In this document: positions 49,692 to 59,571 of the stretch, in pieces
How positions within the stretch are numbered: the first letter of the stretch is position 1
Layout: each line of letters starts with the position of its first letter
Assembly: GCF_051014685.1 (NCBI RefSeq)
Contig: NC_135051.1
Span: 10,187,557-10,251,556 of the forward strand
Reading direction: 5' to 3'
Length of the DNA: 64,000 nucleotides
Source: Ptiloglossa arizonensis
Lineage: Eukaryota; Arthropoda; Insecta; Hymenoptera; Colletidae
Made by a program: the position numbers and the translations under genes
The notes under the pieces: model-generated
Told to the model about the DNA's origin: nothing
What the model saw: only the letters and a program-made list of their open reading frames with translations
Database searches by the model: none

Positions 49692-51181
49692 TTATTTTAT
49701 TGCAATAATACCGTAATGTCTTGGTGACAAAACAGGATCAAATAAACGCAAAATAGCAAGTTTAGAACATTGATTGCTCTTTTGTAAAAATATTATTCTA
49801 TCCAACATAATAGCTGCTTCCAATACAAGGCCTATGTGTATCCTTAATATTTGAAATGTACAAAATCTTTTGGTTAAATGTACGTACAATTGATAGGTGT
49901 TCTCTAATTTCTCCAAGGAAGGTATCTAATGAAATAAACGGTTCCTTCTGAATACATTTTTTAATACGTCGGTATGTGCCGCATTCGTAATGTTATTACC
50001 GTTATACCTTTTCTGATTGTACTCCAATTTTTGAGAATGCCCATTGAGCGTAACTGGGAAAATCGTGCAAAGGTGCCCTGCGACCTACTCTAGCATTGTA
50101 AATACCTATCGAACAAAATAGTAAATATTGCGACAAATGCTAAAATTAAACCATGACAATGAAGACCATACCCATAGAGTGAAGAATCACTTGTAAAATT
50201 GCCCTGTAGAATAATGAGGAAGATATAAATTTCTTTGCCGTGCTTCTTTCTACAGATTGTTGAGCCAGCATTCTAGCATTTTTGGAAAAATTTATTCTTT
50301 CGTTGAATGTTTCGTTTGTCAGGTGGTAACAACAAGGCACAATACATAAAAACTGAATGTCTTTTGTAGTTAAGAAAGTTTCAATAATTGAACGAGTAAG
50401 AGAACCACATGTGTGTAAACCTGTTAATATAAGATTTCTATCTAAATTCCAATTGCAAAATTTTTGTTTTACCATTCTTACATAGTCTGTTTCTTCATTT
50501 ATTTCTTCAACTATGTATTGAACCTAAAACAAAATACATTTTACCTATATTACACGTTCAATTGTTACATTTATGGAGAAATCTATTCAATATATATCAG
50601 GGTATCGCTAGTACCAAACTTTGAGAATACGTCACTTTCTTCTTTAATTTTTTTTGTCTACAAATTGCTCCTTCGCAACATGATTGCGAACAGTCTATAG
50701 CAAGGACAGGAACTTTATGATTTTCTGCTAAAAACGTTGATAGGTATGCTTTACCAGCACCAGCGTCTATCACCAGGCTATTAGTGGATGCTGCTACTGT
50801 CCCGACGATGTTTCCAAGTGATTCAACTTCGTGCAATTTCTTAGCATTCATAAATTCTGTTTTTGTACTTCTGCATATACATTTATTTAAATTCTTAACA
50901 TTTGGCAATATATCTGCAAGGTTCTTTGACGATATTTCTACAGAACACGATTGCAACGAAAGACACTTGGTCGATTTTATAAAATTATTCAGGACAGGAT
51001 GACTGTCACTTTCTGTCCAATAAGTACAATCAATTTTATCTTTCTCCAGTTCAGATCTTAATGTATCTGGTAAACATGTCTCCCATAACTTTTCGGTTAT
51101 GAAATCGACTACATGACAGTTTATTAATTTGTGATAGGTATTTATAAAACTTAAAATACCATCAAAATGTTCGTCGTACAT
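49692..51181 (-). CDS. METTL25: METTL25/RRNAD1-like methyltransferase-fold protein
   Basis: Four exons, minus strand: 51181-50615, 50523-50172, 50105-50008 and 49925-49692, all GT-AG, giving 416 aa. Family marks: MNAKKLHEVE (residues 111-120), SAM-binding motif VIDAGAGKAYLS (137-148) followed by AIDCS, then GLHTCGSL, the cysteine pair in VPCCYHL, and the C-terminal LDRIIFL ... LFDPVLSPRHYGIIAIK block. The family usually has GKGYLS in motif I; here the second Gly is Ala. METTL25 proteins are predicted SAM-dependent methyltransferases with poorly known substrates. METTL25 and METTL25B (RRNAD1) cannot be separated by eye, so the symbol is approximate. The start is the first ATG leading into the conserved region. 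LTO1 lies 170 bp upstream on the same strand. Confidence 0.85.
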
Positions 51182-51351
51182 AATTATAGTATGTACAGTA
51201 TTCAAATTAATACACCATATTATTATGAATAAAGTGTTTTCCAATGTAATTATTGTTAATATAATTATTGGAAATAAAAATTATTACAAAGTTAAAACAT
51301 TAACGTTATCTTCCTAGTTTACATTTATATAAACATGATATTCTCATTTAA

Positions 51352-51756
51352 TTAAAAATCAAGTTTATCCATTTCGGGATACAATGGGCACAATTTTGTT
51401 AATGAACAAAACTTAGCATACTTAAATTTGATATCGTCCATAAGCTTCAATATATCCAGAGTATCGTCGTTGTGTCTAGGAAAACTATAAATATTATGTA
51501 AAAGTTCTTTTGCAATAGTTACAGCTTTATCCGAATTAGTCTTGTTTTTACTTAAATATTGTTCCAAGATACCACTATAATATCCTAATTGTGCACCTAA
51601 TAAACTGGCTCTATGATACCCAAGATGATACCCCTTTATTAACTGTTTTTTCCCAGCTTCGTAACCTTCTTCGTAACCTAAATTTTGCGCATTTTCTTCG
51701 GCAAATAATAAATTTTCAAATTCTTTGTTCACATCAACATCTTCCTTATCAGACAT
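51352..51756 (-). CDS. LTO1: LTO1 (ORAOV1) homologue, Yae1-type deca-GX3 protein
   Basis: Single coding exon, 134 aa, starting MSDKEDVDV. The Yae1_N signature is clear: glycines at residues 27, 31, 35, 42, 46, 54, 58 and 62 form the GX3-spaced helix hairpin (GYEEGYEAGKKQ, then GYHLGYHRASLLGAQLG). In yeast and human, LTO1 with YAE1 acts as an adaptor bringing the cytosolic Fe-S targeting complex to the ribosome-recycling ATPase ABCE1/Rli1. A TTTTTAG acceptor at 51768, 11 nt before the ATG, suggests a spliced 5' UTR. The frame stays open upstream of the ATG, but that sequence (hydrophobic, intron-like) is unlikely to be coding. The start faces that of moira across about 630 bp. Confidence 0.9.
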   Translation of the reverse strand: MSDKEDVDVNKEFENLLFAEENAQNLGYEEGYEAGKKQLIKGYHLGYHRASLLGAQLGYYSGILEQYLSKNKTNSDKAVTIAKELLHNIYSFPRHNDDTLDILKLMDDIKFKYAKFCSLTKLCPLYPEMDKLDF

Positions 51757-52385
51757 ATCTATCGTACCTAAAAATATGTAAAATATAATCTGACTAGAAA
51801 GGAAAAAGGACAAAAGATCTTTTTATTTGTCGCCTTTATGAAATCTATTTGTAACATGTTCAAATATAAAATTGCATCTTCACACTATATAAATAAGCTT
51901 TCGGTTACTTTACTTTATATTGTATTTTAGTAAGTAAATGTACGTACTCGATAAAAGTTAAATAATCTGACTCGATATAAAAATTCAACTATATTAGGTT
52001 ATGATCAATGCTCAACCCTAAAATACACCAACTGTTGGAAAACATTGATCCGCGCCATGTCAAAAACATCGAACAAAACATGGTTGCCAATCATTAGAGT
52101 CACCGTCCACCCATCTCGTTCTTACTATAAGTATTTTCAATTAAGGTTATAAGTAGCTATGAAAATAGAAAATATTTTCTCGTCCATTTATTAATGAACG
52201 TTTGTTCGGAGATAGTGAAAACTTTGTCGACTCATCAACAGGAAATTTCTAAGCTTGCTTTGAGAAATGCTTTCATAGAAATGGTGTAATTCCGACCAAC
52301 TTCAGAGGCGTGTCATGTTTGTAATAAACGCGGCGTTCTTTCTTGTGGCGTACTCGACGATTTTTTAAGTTCAGATTCCATAAAG
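51757..52385. promoter_or_regulatory. LTO1-moira divergent promoter region
   Basis: About 630 bp separate two head-to-head start codons, so both promoters and 5' UTRs must lie here. I see no consensus TATA box that can be assigned with confidence. The call rests on gene geometry, not on a motif. Confidence 0.5.
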
Positions 52386-55300
52386 ATGCTCGCGTTAGGG
52401 CCTAAAAAGGACGGCGGACCCAACACGAAATTTTTTGAGTCCCAAGAAATTCTTACACAGCTCGATGGAGTGAAACAGTGGTTACTGAAGAACTGCAAAA
52501 AGGTACGTTTCAAGACCCGGCATCAAAGCCTTTACGACTAACTCTTCGATAATTTATGTACTTAATTGCAATTTTTTAATACCGATTAGGGTCAATCGCT
52601 TTTCTTAACGATCTCACTATTGTTTCAATTTTTCATTATAAAAATACTTATACTTTTGAGTCGATACAAATACCAAAACCCACTTTCAGTATCAACAGAT
52701 TGAATAACTTGCATGTATTTCTTTTGTGTTTACATGTTTGATATGTTTCTGAACATCAACGTAAATATAATTTGTTAACAATAGGATCTGAATTTGCAAT
52801 TTTATAAATTATTTATATTATAAGTAAATATGTTCGACAATCAACATAAAACAGTTCCATTATAATCCACACATACGCGCGCGCGCGCGTATGTGTGTTT
52901 ATGTGTTATATGTATGTATGTATGTATATATATATATATATATCTATTGTAAATATTTATATACTGTTTAATATCAGATAATGACAATCAATAAACATTT
53001 AGTATTTAAATAATTTGAGATACTTCACTTGTATTATATTTTACAGTATGTACAAACGGATCCTCCCACTAATAAAAGTTTAGCCACTTTGATAGTACAA
53101 TTATTACAATTTCAAGAAGACAATTTAGGAAAAAATGTTTCAAAGCCACCAATGACAAGGCTTCCTGTACGTATTTGGTGTTCAATGTAATTAAACCTTA
53201 TTTCGGGTTGTTAAATTATTTTAATATCGAAATAAATAATTCGTCAACTTTTCAGGTGAAATGTTTCTTGGATTTTAAACCAGGAGGTGGATTATGTCAC
53301 ATTCTTGCCACAGCTTATCGTTTTAAACAAGAGCAAGGATGGCGTAGGTTCGATTTTCCCGTCGGAAAGGTAAGTATCAAGACTTATAGTAGATTGTAAC
53401 AACAATTTTGGTACAATATGCAAACCATTGTTCTTTTAGTCAGGATCTCGTATGGATCGAACGGTGGAAATGTTGATGGCAGCTGAACGAGCTTTAGTTC
53501 AAAATAGATGTCTAACTATACCAAGCATATATGTAAGAGCCGATGTAGACAAGTCAACAGCTACAAAAGTGAAGGAAGCAGTTCGAAGACATCAAGGTAC
53601 TATTGCTGAAAACGAAGTAGATGCTACACACATAATTTACCCTCCAGCAGATCCTATGGAAGAAGAGTATGCACGCCCTTGCATGAGGCGCGAGAGATCT
53701 GTTCTTCTTCATTGGTACTACTTCCCAGATAGTTACGATTCTTGGACTGCTTTAGATCTTCCTTGGGATTTCCCAGAAGGTACACTTACAACTGTAAACA
53801 TGAAATCGGTATACAAAGTATCGGCGACATGGGCATTAGACTTAGATCAATACAATGAGTGGATGAACGAGGAAGACTATGAGATAGATGAAAATGGTCA
53901 AAAGAAAATACACAAGTATAGACTTTCGGTGGAAGATTTAATGGCCCAACCATCTCATCCGCCTCCTTCTGCGAAAAAACCAAAACGGAAACGATCTCCA
54001 AGCCCACCGCCAAAATTGGGAAAACGTAAAAGCGGAAGAGCACCGTCAGGTGTTCAAAGTGCTTCATCTACATCGTCGCTTACGACTCCGAAAAAGTCAC
54101 GTGGTGGTGGAGAAGAGGAGGATGATCTTACTCAAGGAATGGAAGACCCTCCAGCGGAACCTCGGATCGTAGAAGTAGTTGCAACACCTACAAATCCACC
54201 GGTTACGGGTCAAGGTAATGCTCCAGCGAGTAGTACCACTTTAACGACGACAGGAAGTAAAAAACAAGATAACGAACTTCAGCCACTTAAATCTGGTAAT
54301 ATGGCAGATCTGGATGAACCGATGGAAGGTGACAAGGGAAGTTCCCAAGGTACTCAAGATAGAGAGGAGCGAGACGCGAGCAAAGAAAGAGGAGAAGGTA
54401 ACAAAGGAGATGAACCAGAGGATAATGTTACAGAACAAACACATCACATTGTTGTTCCTAGTTATTCAGCTTGGTTTGATTATAATTCAATTCATACTAT
54501 CGAAAAAAGAGCCTTATCTGAATTTTTTAATGGTAAAAATAAATCTAAAACGCCAGAAATTTATCTTGCATACAGGAATTTTATGATCGATACTTATAGA
54601 TTAAATCCCACGGAATACATTACATCGACGGCTTGCAGGCGTAACTTGGCAGGTGATGTATGCGCGATCATGCGTGTACATGCATTCTTGGAACAGTGGG
54701 GACTTATTAATTATCAGGTAGACGCAGAGTCAAGACCAACACCTATGGGGCCACCTCCAACATCGCATTTTCATGTATTGTCAGATACCCCGTCCGGTTT
54801 GGCCCCGGTCAATCCAAACCCTCCGAAAACGCCGCAGCCGTCGGCTGCGAAAGCTTTGCTCGATTTGGAAAAGAAGTCAAACTTATCGAGTGGCATTGGA
54901 GCGGAAGAAAAGGCTTCGGCCGGAGCTATGGCAAATTTTGGATTGAAAATAGATCAATATTCGAGAAAACCGGCAGTATTAAAGAACAAACAAGCTGCTG
55001 GCGCTACTCGCGATTGGACGGAACAAGAAACACTTTTATTGTTAGAAGGATTAGAATTACACAAGGATGATTGGAATAAAGTTTGCGAACACGTTGGCTC
55101 GAGAACGCAAGATGAATGCATTTTGCATTTCTTACGGCTTCCGATAGAAGATCCGTATTTGGAAGAGGGTGGGCCAGAAGGGTTAGGTCCCTTGGCTTAT
55201 CAGCCGGTACCCTTTTCCAAAGCTGGCAATCCAGTTATGAGTACAGTTGCATTTTTGGCTTCGGTTGTTGATCCTAGGGTTGCAGCAAGTGCCGCCAAAG

Positions 55301-56337
55301 CTGCTATGGAAGAATTTGCAGCTATCAAGGATCAAGTACCAGCTGCTTTATTAGATCAGCACCTAAGAAATGTTCAGGCTAGCGCCAACTCGGATGGTAA
55401 TTGATAATTCTATTACCTTCCCGTTTATACGGAATGTACTTTGAATGATTTTCATTTACAATTATTTTGTTCATTCAGGTAAGTTTGATCCAGCTGCGGG
55501 ACTAGCGCAGTCGGGTATAGCTGGTACAGGCCCGCCTGAACCTCCCGACGACACAGCAACGCCTTCTACGACTGGAAGCGTTTCAACAACAGCAGCCACG
55601 TCTCCGCATTCGGCGACATCGACTCCCATGGAAACGAAAAAAGAAGAGCAAGAAAAACCCAAGGAGCCCGAGGTGGATCCAACTCAGTTAGATATTACAA
55701 AAAAAGAAGACGAAATGAAAGAGACAGAGGAGGACTCAAAAGCTGCTGTGGATGCCGAAGCTATGGAGGCGAAGGAAAAGAAGGACAAGGTAAATGAATA
55801 CTTATTTTACACCTGGTTGTGTAACGTCGATATATTTCTTTTAAACGTTACGCGTGTTTTAACATTTTCTTTCTAAATTAGGTGGTGCGTGACGCTCAAC
55901 TTCAGTCCGCAGCCGCAGCCGCATTAGCAGCGGCCGCTGTTAAAGCAAAACACTTGGCAGCTGTGGAAGAACGTAAAATTAAATCCTTGGTGGCGCTACT
56001 TGTTGAGACGCAAATGAAAAAACTGGAAATTAAATTACGTCATTTCGAAGAATTGGAAACCACTATGGAACGAGAACGCGAAGGTCTCGAATACCAAAGA
56101 CAACAGCTAATCACCGAAAGGCAACAGTTCCATCTAGAACAATTAAAAGCCGCGGAATTCAGAGCGAGACAACAAGCACATCAACGTTTAGCCCAAGAAC
56201 AACAGCAACAGCAACAGAATCAACATCCACCTTGGCAACCAACCGCGCAACAACAACAACAACAACAGCAGCAACCACCGAGTCCGCAAGCTCAGGTTCA
56301 ACAACCGCCATCGCATACGCCTCCACAACAGGCATAA
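52386..56337 (+). CDS. mor: moira / SMARCC (BAF155/170) SWI/SNF core subunit
   Basis: Six exons: 52386-52502, 53047-53166, 53256-53369, 53440-55396, 55479-55789 and 55882-56337, giving 1024 aa. It is the dimeric scaffold of the BAP/PBAP (BAF) chromatin remodeller. Order: KKDGGPN start and SMARCC N-terminal module (1-260, with [14 protein letters not shown] and [10 protein letters not shown]), a [12 protein letters not shown] basic stretch, an acidic low-complexity linker, SWIRM (about 448-545, from [13 protein letters not shown] to [11 protein letters not shown]), SANT (about 640-690, [16 protein letters not shown]), an Ala-rich segment and coiled coil (about 903-985, [20 protein letters not shown]) and a poly-Gln/Pro tail. 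Intron 4 is phase 1, the others phase 0. The C-terminus is shorter than in mammalian SMARCC1/2. Intron 1 (544 bp) contains a Z-DNA-prone palindrome. Confidence 0.95.
52867..52945. repeat. (GC)n palindrome with (TATG)n and (TA)n in moira intron 1
   Basis: ACACATAC, then CG repeats, then GTATGTGT form a perfect alternating purine-pyrimidine palindrome of about 28 bp, followed by TATG and TA repeats to 52942. Strongly Z-DNA- and cruciform-prone. Confidence 0.9.
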
Positions 56338-56811
56338 CTCTTTTGTGAGTTACTTTTAAATTGCAATTAACGATCATAATAGGGCAATGAGTGCCCTCTC
56401 GTGACACAAAAAGACACGAACGTAGAATGAAAAAATATAAAGTAAATTTTTAATATTGAATATATTAGTATTTTTTAGATACAGAGTAATATACTTTGCA
56501 TTAATGCGTTATATCGATCTGGTTTAAAACGTAATTGGAAAATTTATGACACGACTATTAAAACGTAATATCTATTACAAATTCGTTTGAAAATAATTAT
56601 ATTTCTGGGGGGGAAAGAATTGTCATTTTTTTAGTCAGCGTTTTCCTTGCGCCTTGTATTCACACTGTAACAAACATTAATTTTTAACGAAATCTACAAT
56701 TCTTTGTGTACATTTGTATACATAAAATTATACAACGTTACCGCTGACTTCATTCGTGGATTTGAAACATAGAATTCTGATTAGTCGTAACGGTTCCTTG
56801 AACGTTCTCAA
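56338..56811. other. convergent 3' gap between moira and the EcKinase gene
   Basis: 474 bp of AT-rich DNA holding the moira 3' UTR (an AATATAAA-like signal near 56434) and the 3' end of the minus-strand kinase gene. No gene is seen. Confidence 0.6.
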
Positions 56812-59098
56812 TTACAAAGCATGATTGTGCACGAGTTCCAAAACTAAATCGGTCATTAGTCGCGCGCATTCCTCCCCTCCGCGCGGTGGTGCTCGCGTAC
56901 TTTGCTTTTCTTTACACGTTTCCGATCTTTCGTACATATCCGGTGCTTCTTCGCTTTCGCACGTGCTGATTGGCAAAATATCCAATGCCAGACCAACCCC
57001 GAATCGTCCGCAACGTCTCATTTCCTCATTCAATCTGTACGTTAATGACTCGAGTAAGTGAACTGGGGTACGAACGTTTAAAAGACCACTATTGTTTTAG
57101 GAATTTTTTACAGTTATCTTTCTTCTTTTCCGTTTGCGAACGAATTGCAGTGTATTACTTACAGTTCCCACATAATAGACGGATCTTTTGGTGGCTGTTC
57201 CGGATTAAGTGTGCGTAACGAAGACATCAGATGAAAATGATAATGCTGAAGAAGCTGCGTCATGTGAGCCCGCCTGATCTCCCCGCTCGTGCAACAGTAC
57301 AGAAAATTTGCAAGATCAAGGGCAAGTGAACCTACCCGGGATAGTTGGAAATCAAGTAAACAGACATCCTGAAATATCGTAACGTTAAATGAATTATAAT
57401 GTTTCAAATATTATTTACCCGGCTGACATAATCGATCGGTACTTATAAAATAGTACTTTCCTGATGAAATTAGCGGTAAAAGAAAAAAAAAGAAGAAAAA
57501 TTTAAAAAAAATAAAAACGAGAAAATCGTAATATAAGAATCTTATAAATTTATATAATAAAAATTATATTGAAACGAATGATCTCTTAATTCAATATTCT
57601 CTTTTGATTCCTAGTACAATTAGGTCGTATGAAGCACCAAAGACTCTGCTGTATACCGAGGAGATTTATATAGGTGTGACAAGCTTTAAGCGAATAATTT
57701 AGTAAACTAAATACTAAGCGTGTCCACTTACTTCTTCGTTTGCTTCTGCATCGTCTTTGAACAAAATATTATTGGTCCAACAATCGCCATGACAAAAAAC
57801 AGTAAGAGGTCCTCGAGAAGCTGCCAATTCGCTCATAGTGCGAAAGAATACATCATCGTTGAGAAACGATCGCAGTTTTTCCATTATCTCTATTCTTTTG
57901 TATTCCATGTGACTAGGAAGACCGTCCGACACCATTTTAATAGCGTTCTTAGCTGCTTCTTGATAGTATTGACGATACCAATCTTCATTTTCCGTTCGAA
58001 AAAGTGCCTCCTGTATACCTTGACCTACGTCTGGATCTGTCAATCTTGCAAACTCCTCCGGCCTTCGAAATTCGTATTATGTATGTATATGCGTATAATG
58101 CGTATTCTAATAATTATTACATGTATGTATATTTTAATATGTACACTAGGGGTGGTCCTTAGCTAGTAAGACGGACGAAATTTTTGAAATTTTTCTTTTC
58201 TATTCACCCTCCTCGAGTGATTACCCTAAAATATTAGCTCGATAACAAAAAAAATGACGCCACAAAAGTTGAATAGGTACAATTATATAAAAATCGATCT
58301 ATCGTTTGAAAGAAACCTCAGAAGCGGTAGATCTGGATTTGCGGCACTATTTTTCGATGTCTGACAGAGTCAATATTTTACTAGAACAATTGGAGGGTGG
58401 GTGGGGGTGACGACAATGACAACGACGACGACGACGATAATGACGAAAAGAAATTTGAACAATCAAACAAATAAGAACAATCTTAATGTATACGTACGCA
58501 CGTAGAGAAGGAAAGGGAGAAACAAATAGTAACGATATTATAAAAATTGAAAAGGAAATTAATATTGTTCAACTTGCCTCATTTCTCTAAGAGTCAAACT
58601 AAGCGCGTGGAAACCGGCTAGGGCTTTTAACGCACGTTTCAAGTGATCGAGCTGGAGTCCTTTCCTTCGATCTGCCATTTTAAAGCCTCTTTCTCTTAGA
58701 TCCTCCATAGCGATAAGATCAATCCGCGCCGCGTATATTTTGGCAACTCCGCTAAACACTTTTCTGTCATTTGTTTGTAATTTATTTAAAGCGGGCCACA
58801 CATGCGTATAGAATGCTACCTCGTTTCGAAAGAGTTGTTCGCTTTTAAATGCCTCCCGATGTTCTCTCGATTGAGGCAAAACTTTATAAATAATCGCACA
58901 TTCGTAATCGATCCATTCACCGCTTTCTATGTGTCTTCGCCCTTTTGCGCGAATACGATAAAGCATAGACGTGTAATTGTCACCTCTTCCTGACCCCAGC
59001 TCTTCTTCTAAGGTGGTAATTTCCACATTAGGTACATCTTTCGCTATCAATTCGCGCACGGATTCCAACGTGAGACGCATGTGTCCTTTCTCATCCAT
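56812..59098 (-). CDS. EcKinase (ecdysteroid kinase-like / CHKov) family protein
   Basis: Four exons, minus strand: 59098-58578, 58062-57732, 57368-57163 and 57034-56812, giving 426 aa, normal for the family. Kinase-like N-lobe with GSGRGDNYTS loop (36-45), ECAIIYKVLP lysine strand, RNEVAFY helix; catalytic loop FCHGDCWTNNILF (H265, D267, N271) and metal-binding LLDFQ (D290) followed by LALDLANFLY. Relatives phosphorylate small hydroxylated compounds; silkworm ecdysteroid 22-kinase is the founder, but most members are uncharacterised and linked to detoxification, so the substrate is unknown. The first intron (58577-58063) uses a GC donor: AG|GCAAGT. Only this gives the correct phase and restores the expected REMRPEEFARL junction. 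That intron holds a GAC microsatellite (58408-58445). Confidence 0.9.
58408..58445. repeat. (GAC)n microsatellite in EcKinase intron 1
   Basis: Interrupted ACG/GAC trinucleotides inside the GC-AG intron. Confidence 0.85.
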
Positions 59099-59571
59099 CA
59101 CTCCGGCCGTAATATGATCAAATTTTTTTCGAATAAATAGCAGAATATCGTTTAAACGATCTCGTGTGGTTTAACGTTCTTGAATCGATAGATATCGTAG
59201 CATTCCAGGCTTTAAAGTGAACGAGTGAGTTACGATGTTAAGCTATGCGATGCAGGAAATAAGTATTTGAGTGACGAGAGGATAGTACCTCCCACTGCCA
59301 TGCAACTTAATTTATTAATCGTACGTACCCTAGCTGGAGGGACAAGGACATTAATATCTACCAATCACGCGTGTAATTTTTATTCTTTGAACGACAAACT
59401 TAATAACACCAATTTGATTAAGAATCAATTCCAACTTGTATAAATTTTTTATGCATTACGCGATAATCCATCTGGCAGATGTAAAGATTAGAGAGAGAGA
59501 AAAAGGCACAAAGAAATACACGATTATATAATATTGTACATATATTTTTCTTTCATTTTATGATAGTAAAA
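59099..59571. other. intergenic gap between EcKinase and PTCD3
   Basis: 474 bp between the EcKinase start codon and the PTCD3 stop, both on the minus strand, holding the kinase promoter/5' UTR and the PTCD3 3' UTR. A 72-codon plus-strand ORF (59225-59443) has no recognisable domain and was left out. Confidence 0.55.

Noticed and set aside
58550..58578. GT donor CAA|GTTGAA for EcKinase exon 1
   Set aside because: It leaves phase 0 while the next exon needs phase 2, and it would break the conserved REMRPEEF junction; the adjacent GC donor fits both.
59225..59443. 72-codon plus-strand ORF between EcKinase and PTCD3
   Set aside because: No domain, no splice or promoter context, and length within chance for AT-rich DNA.
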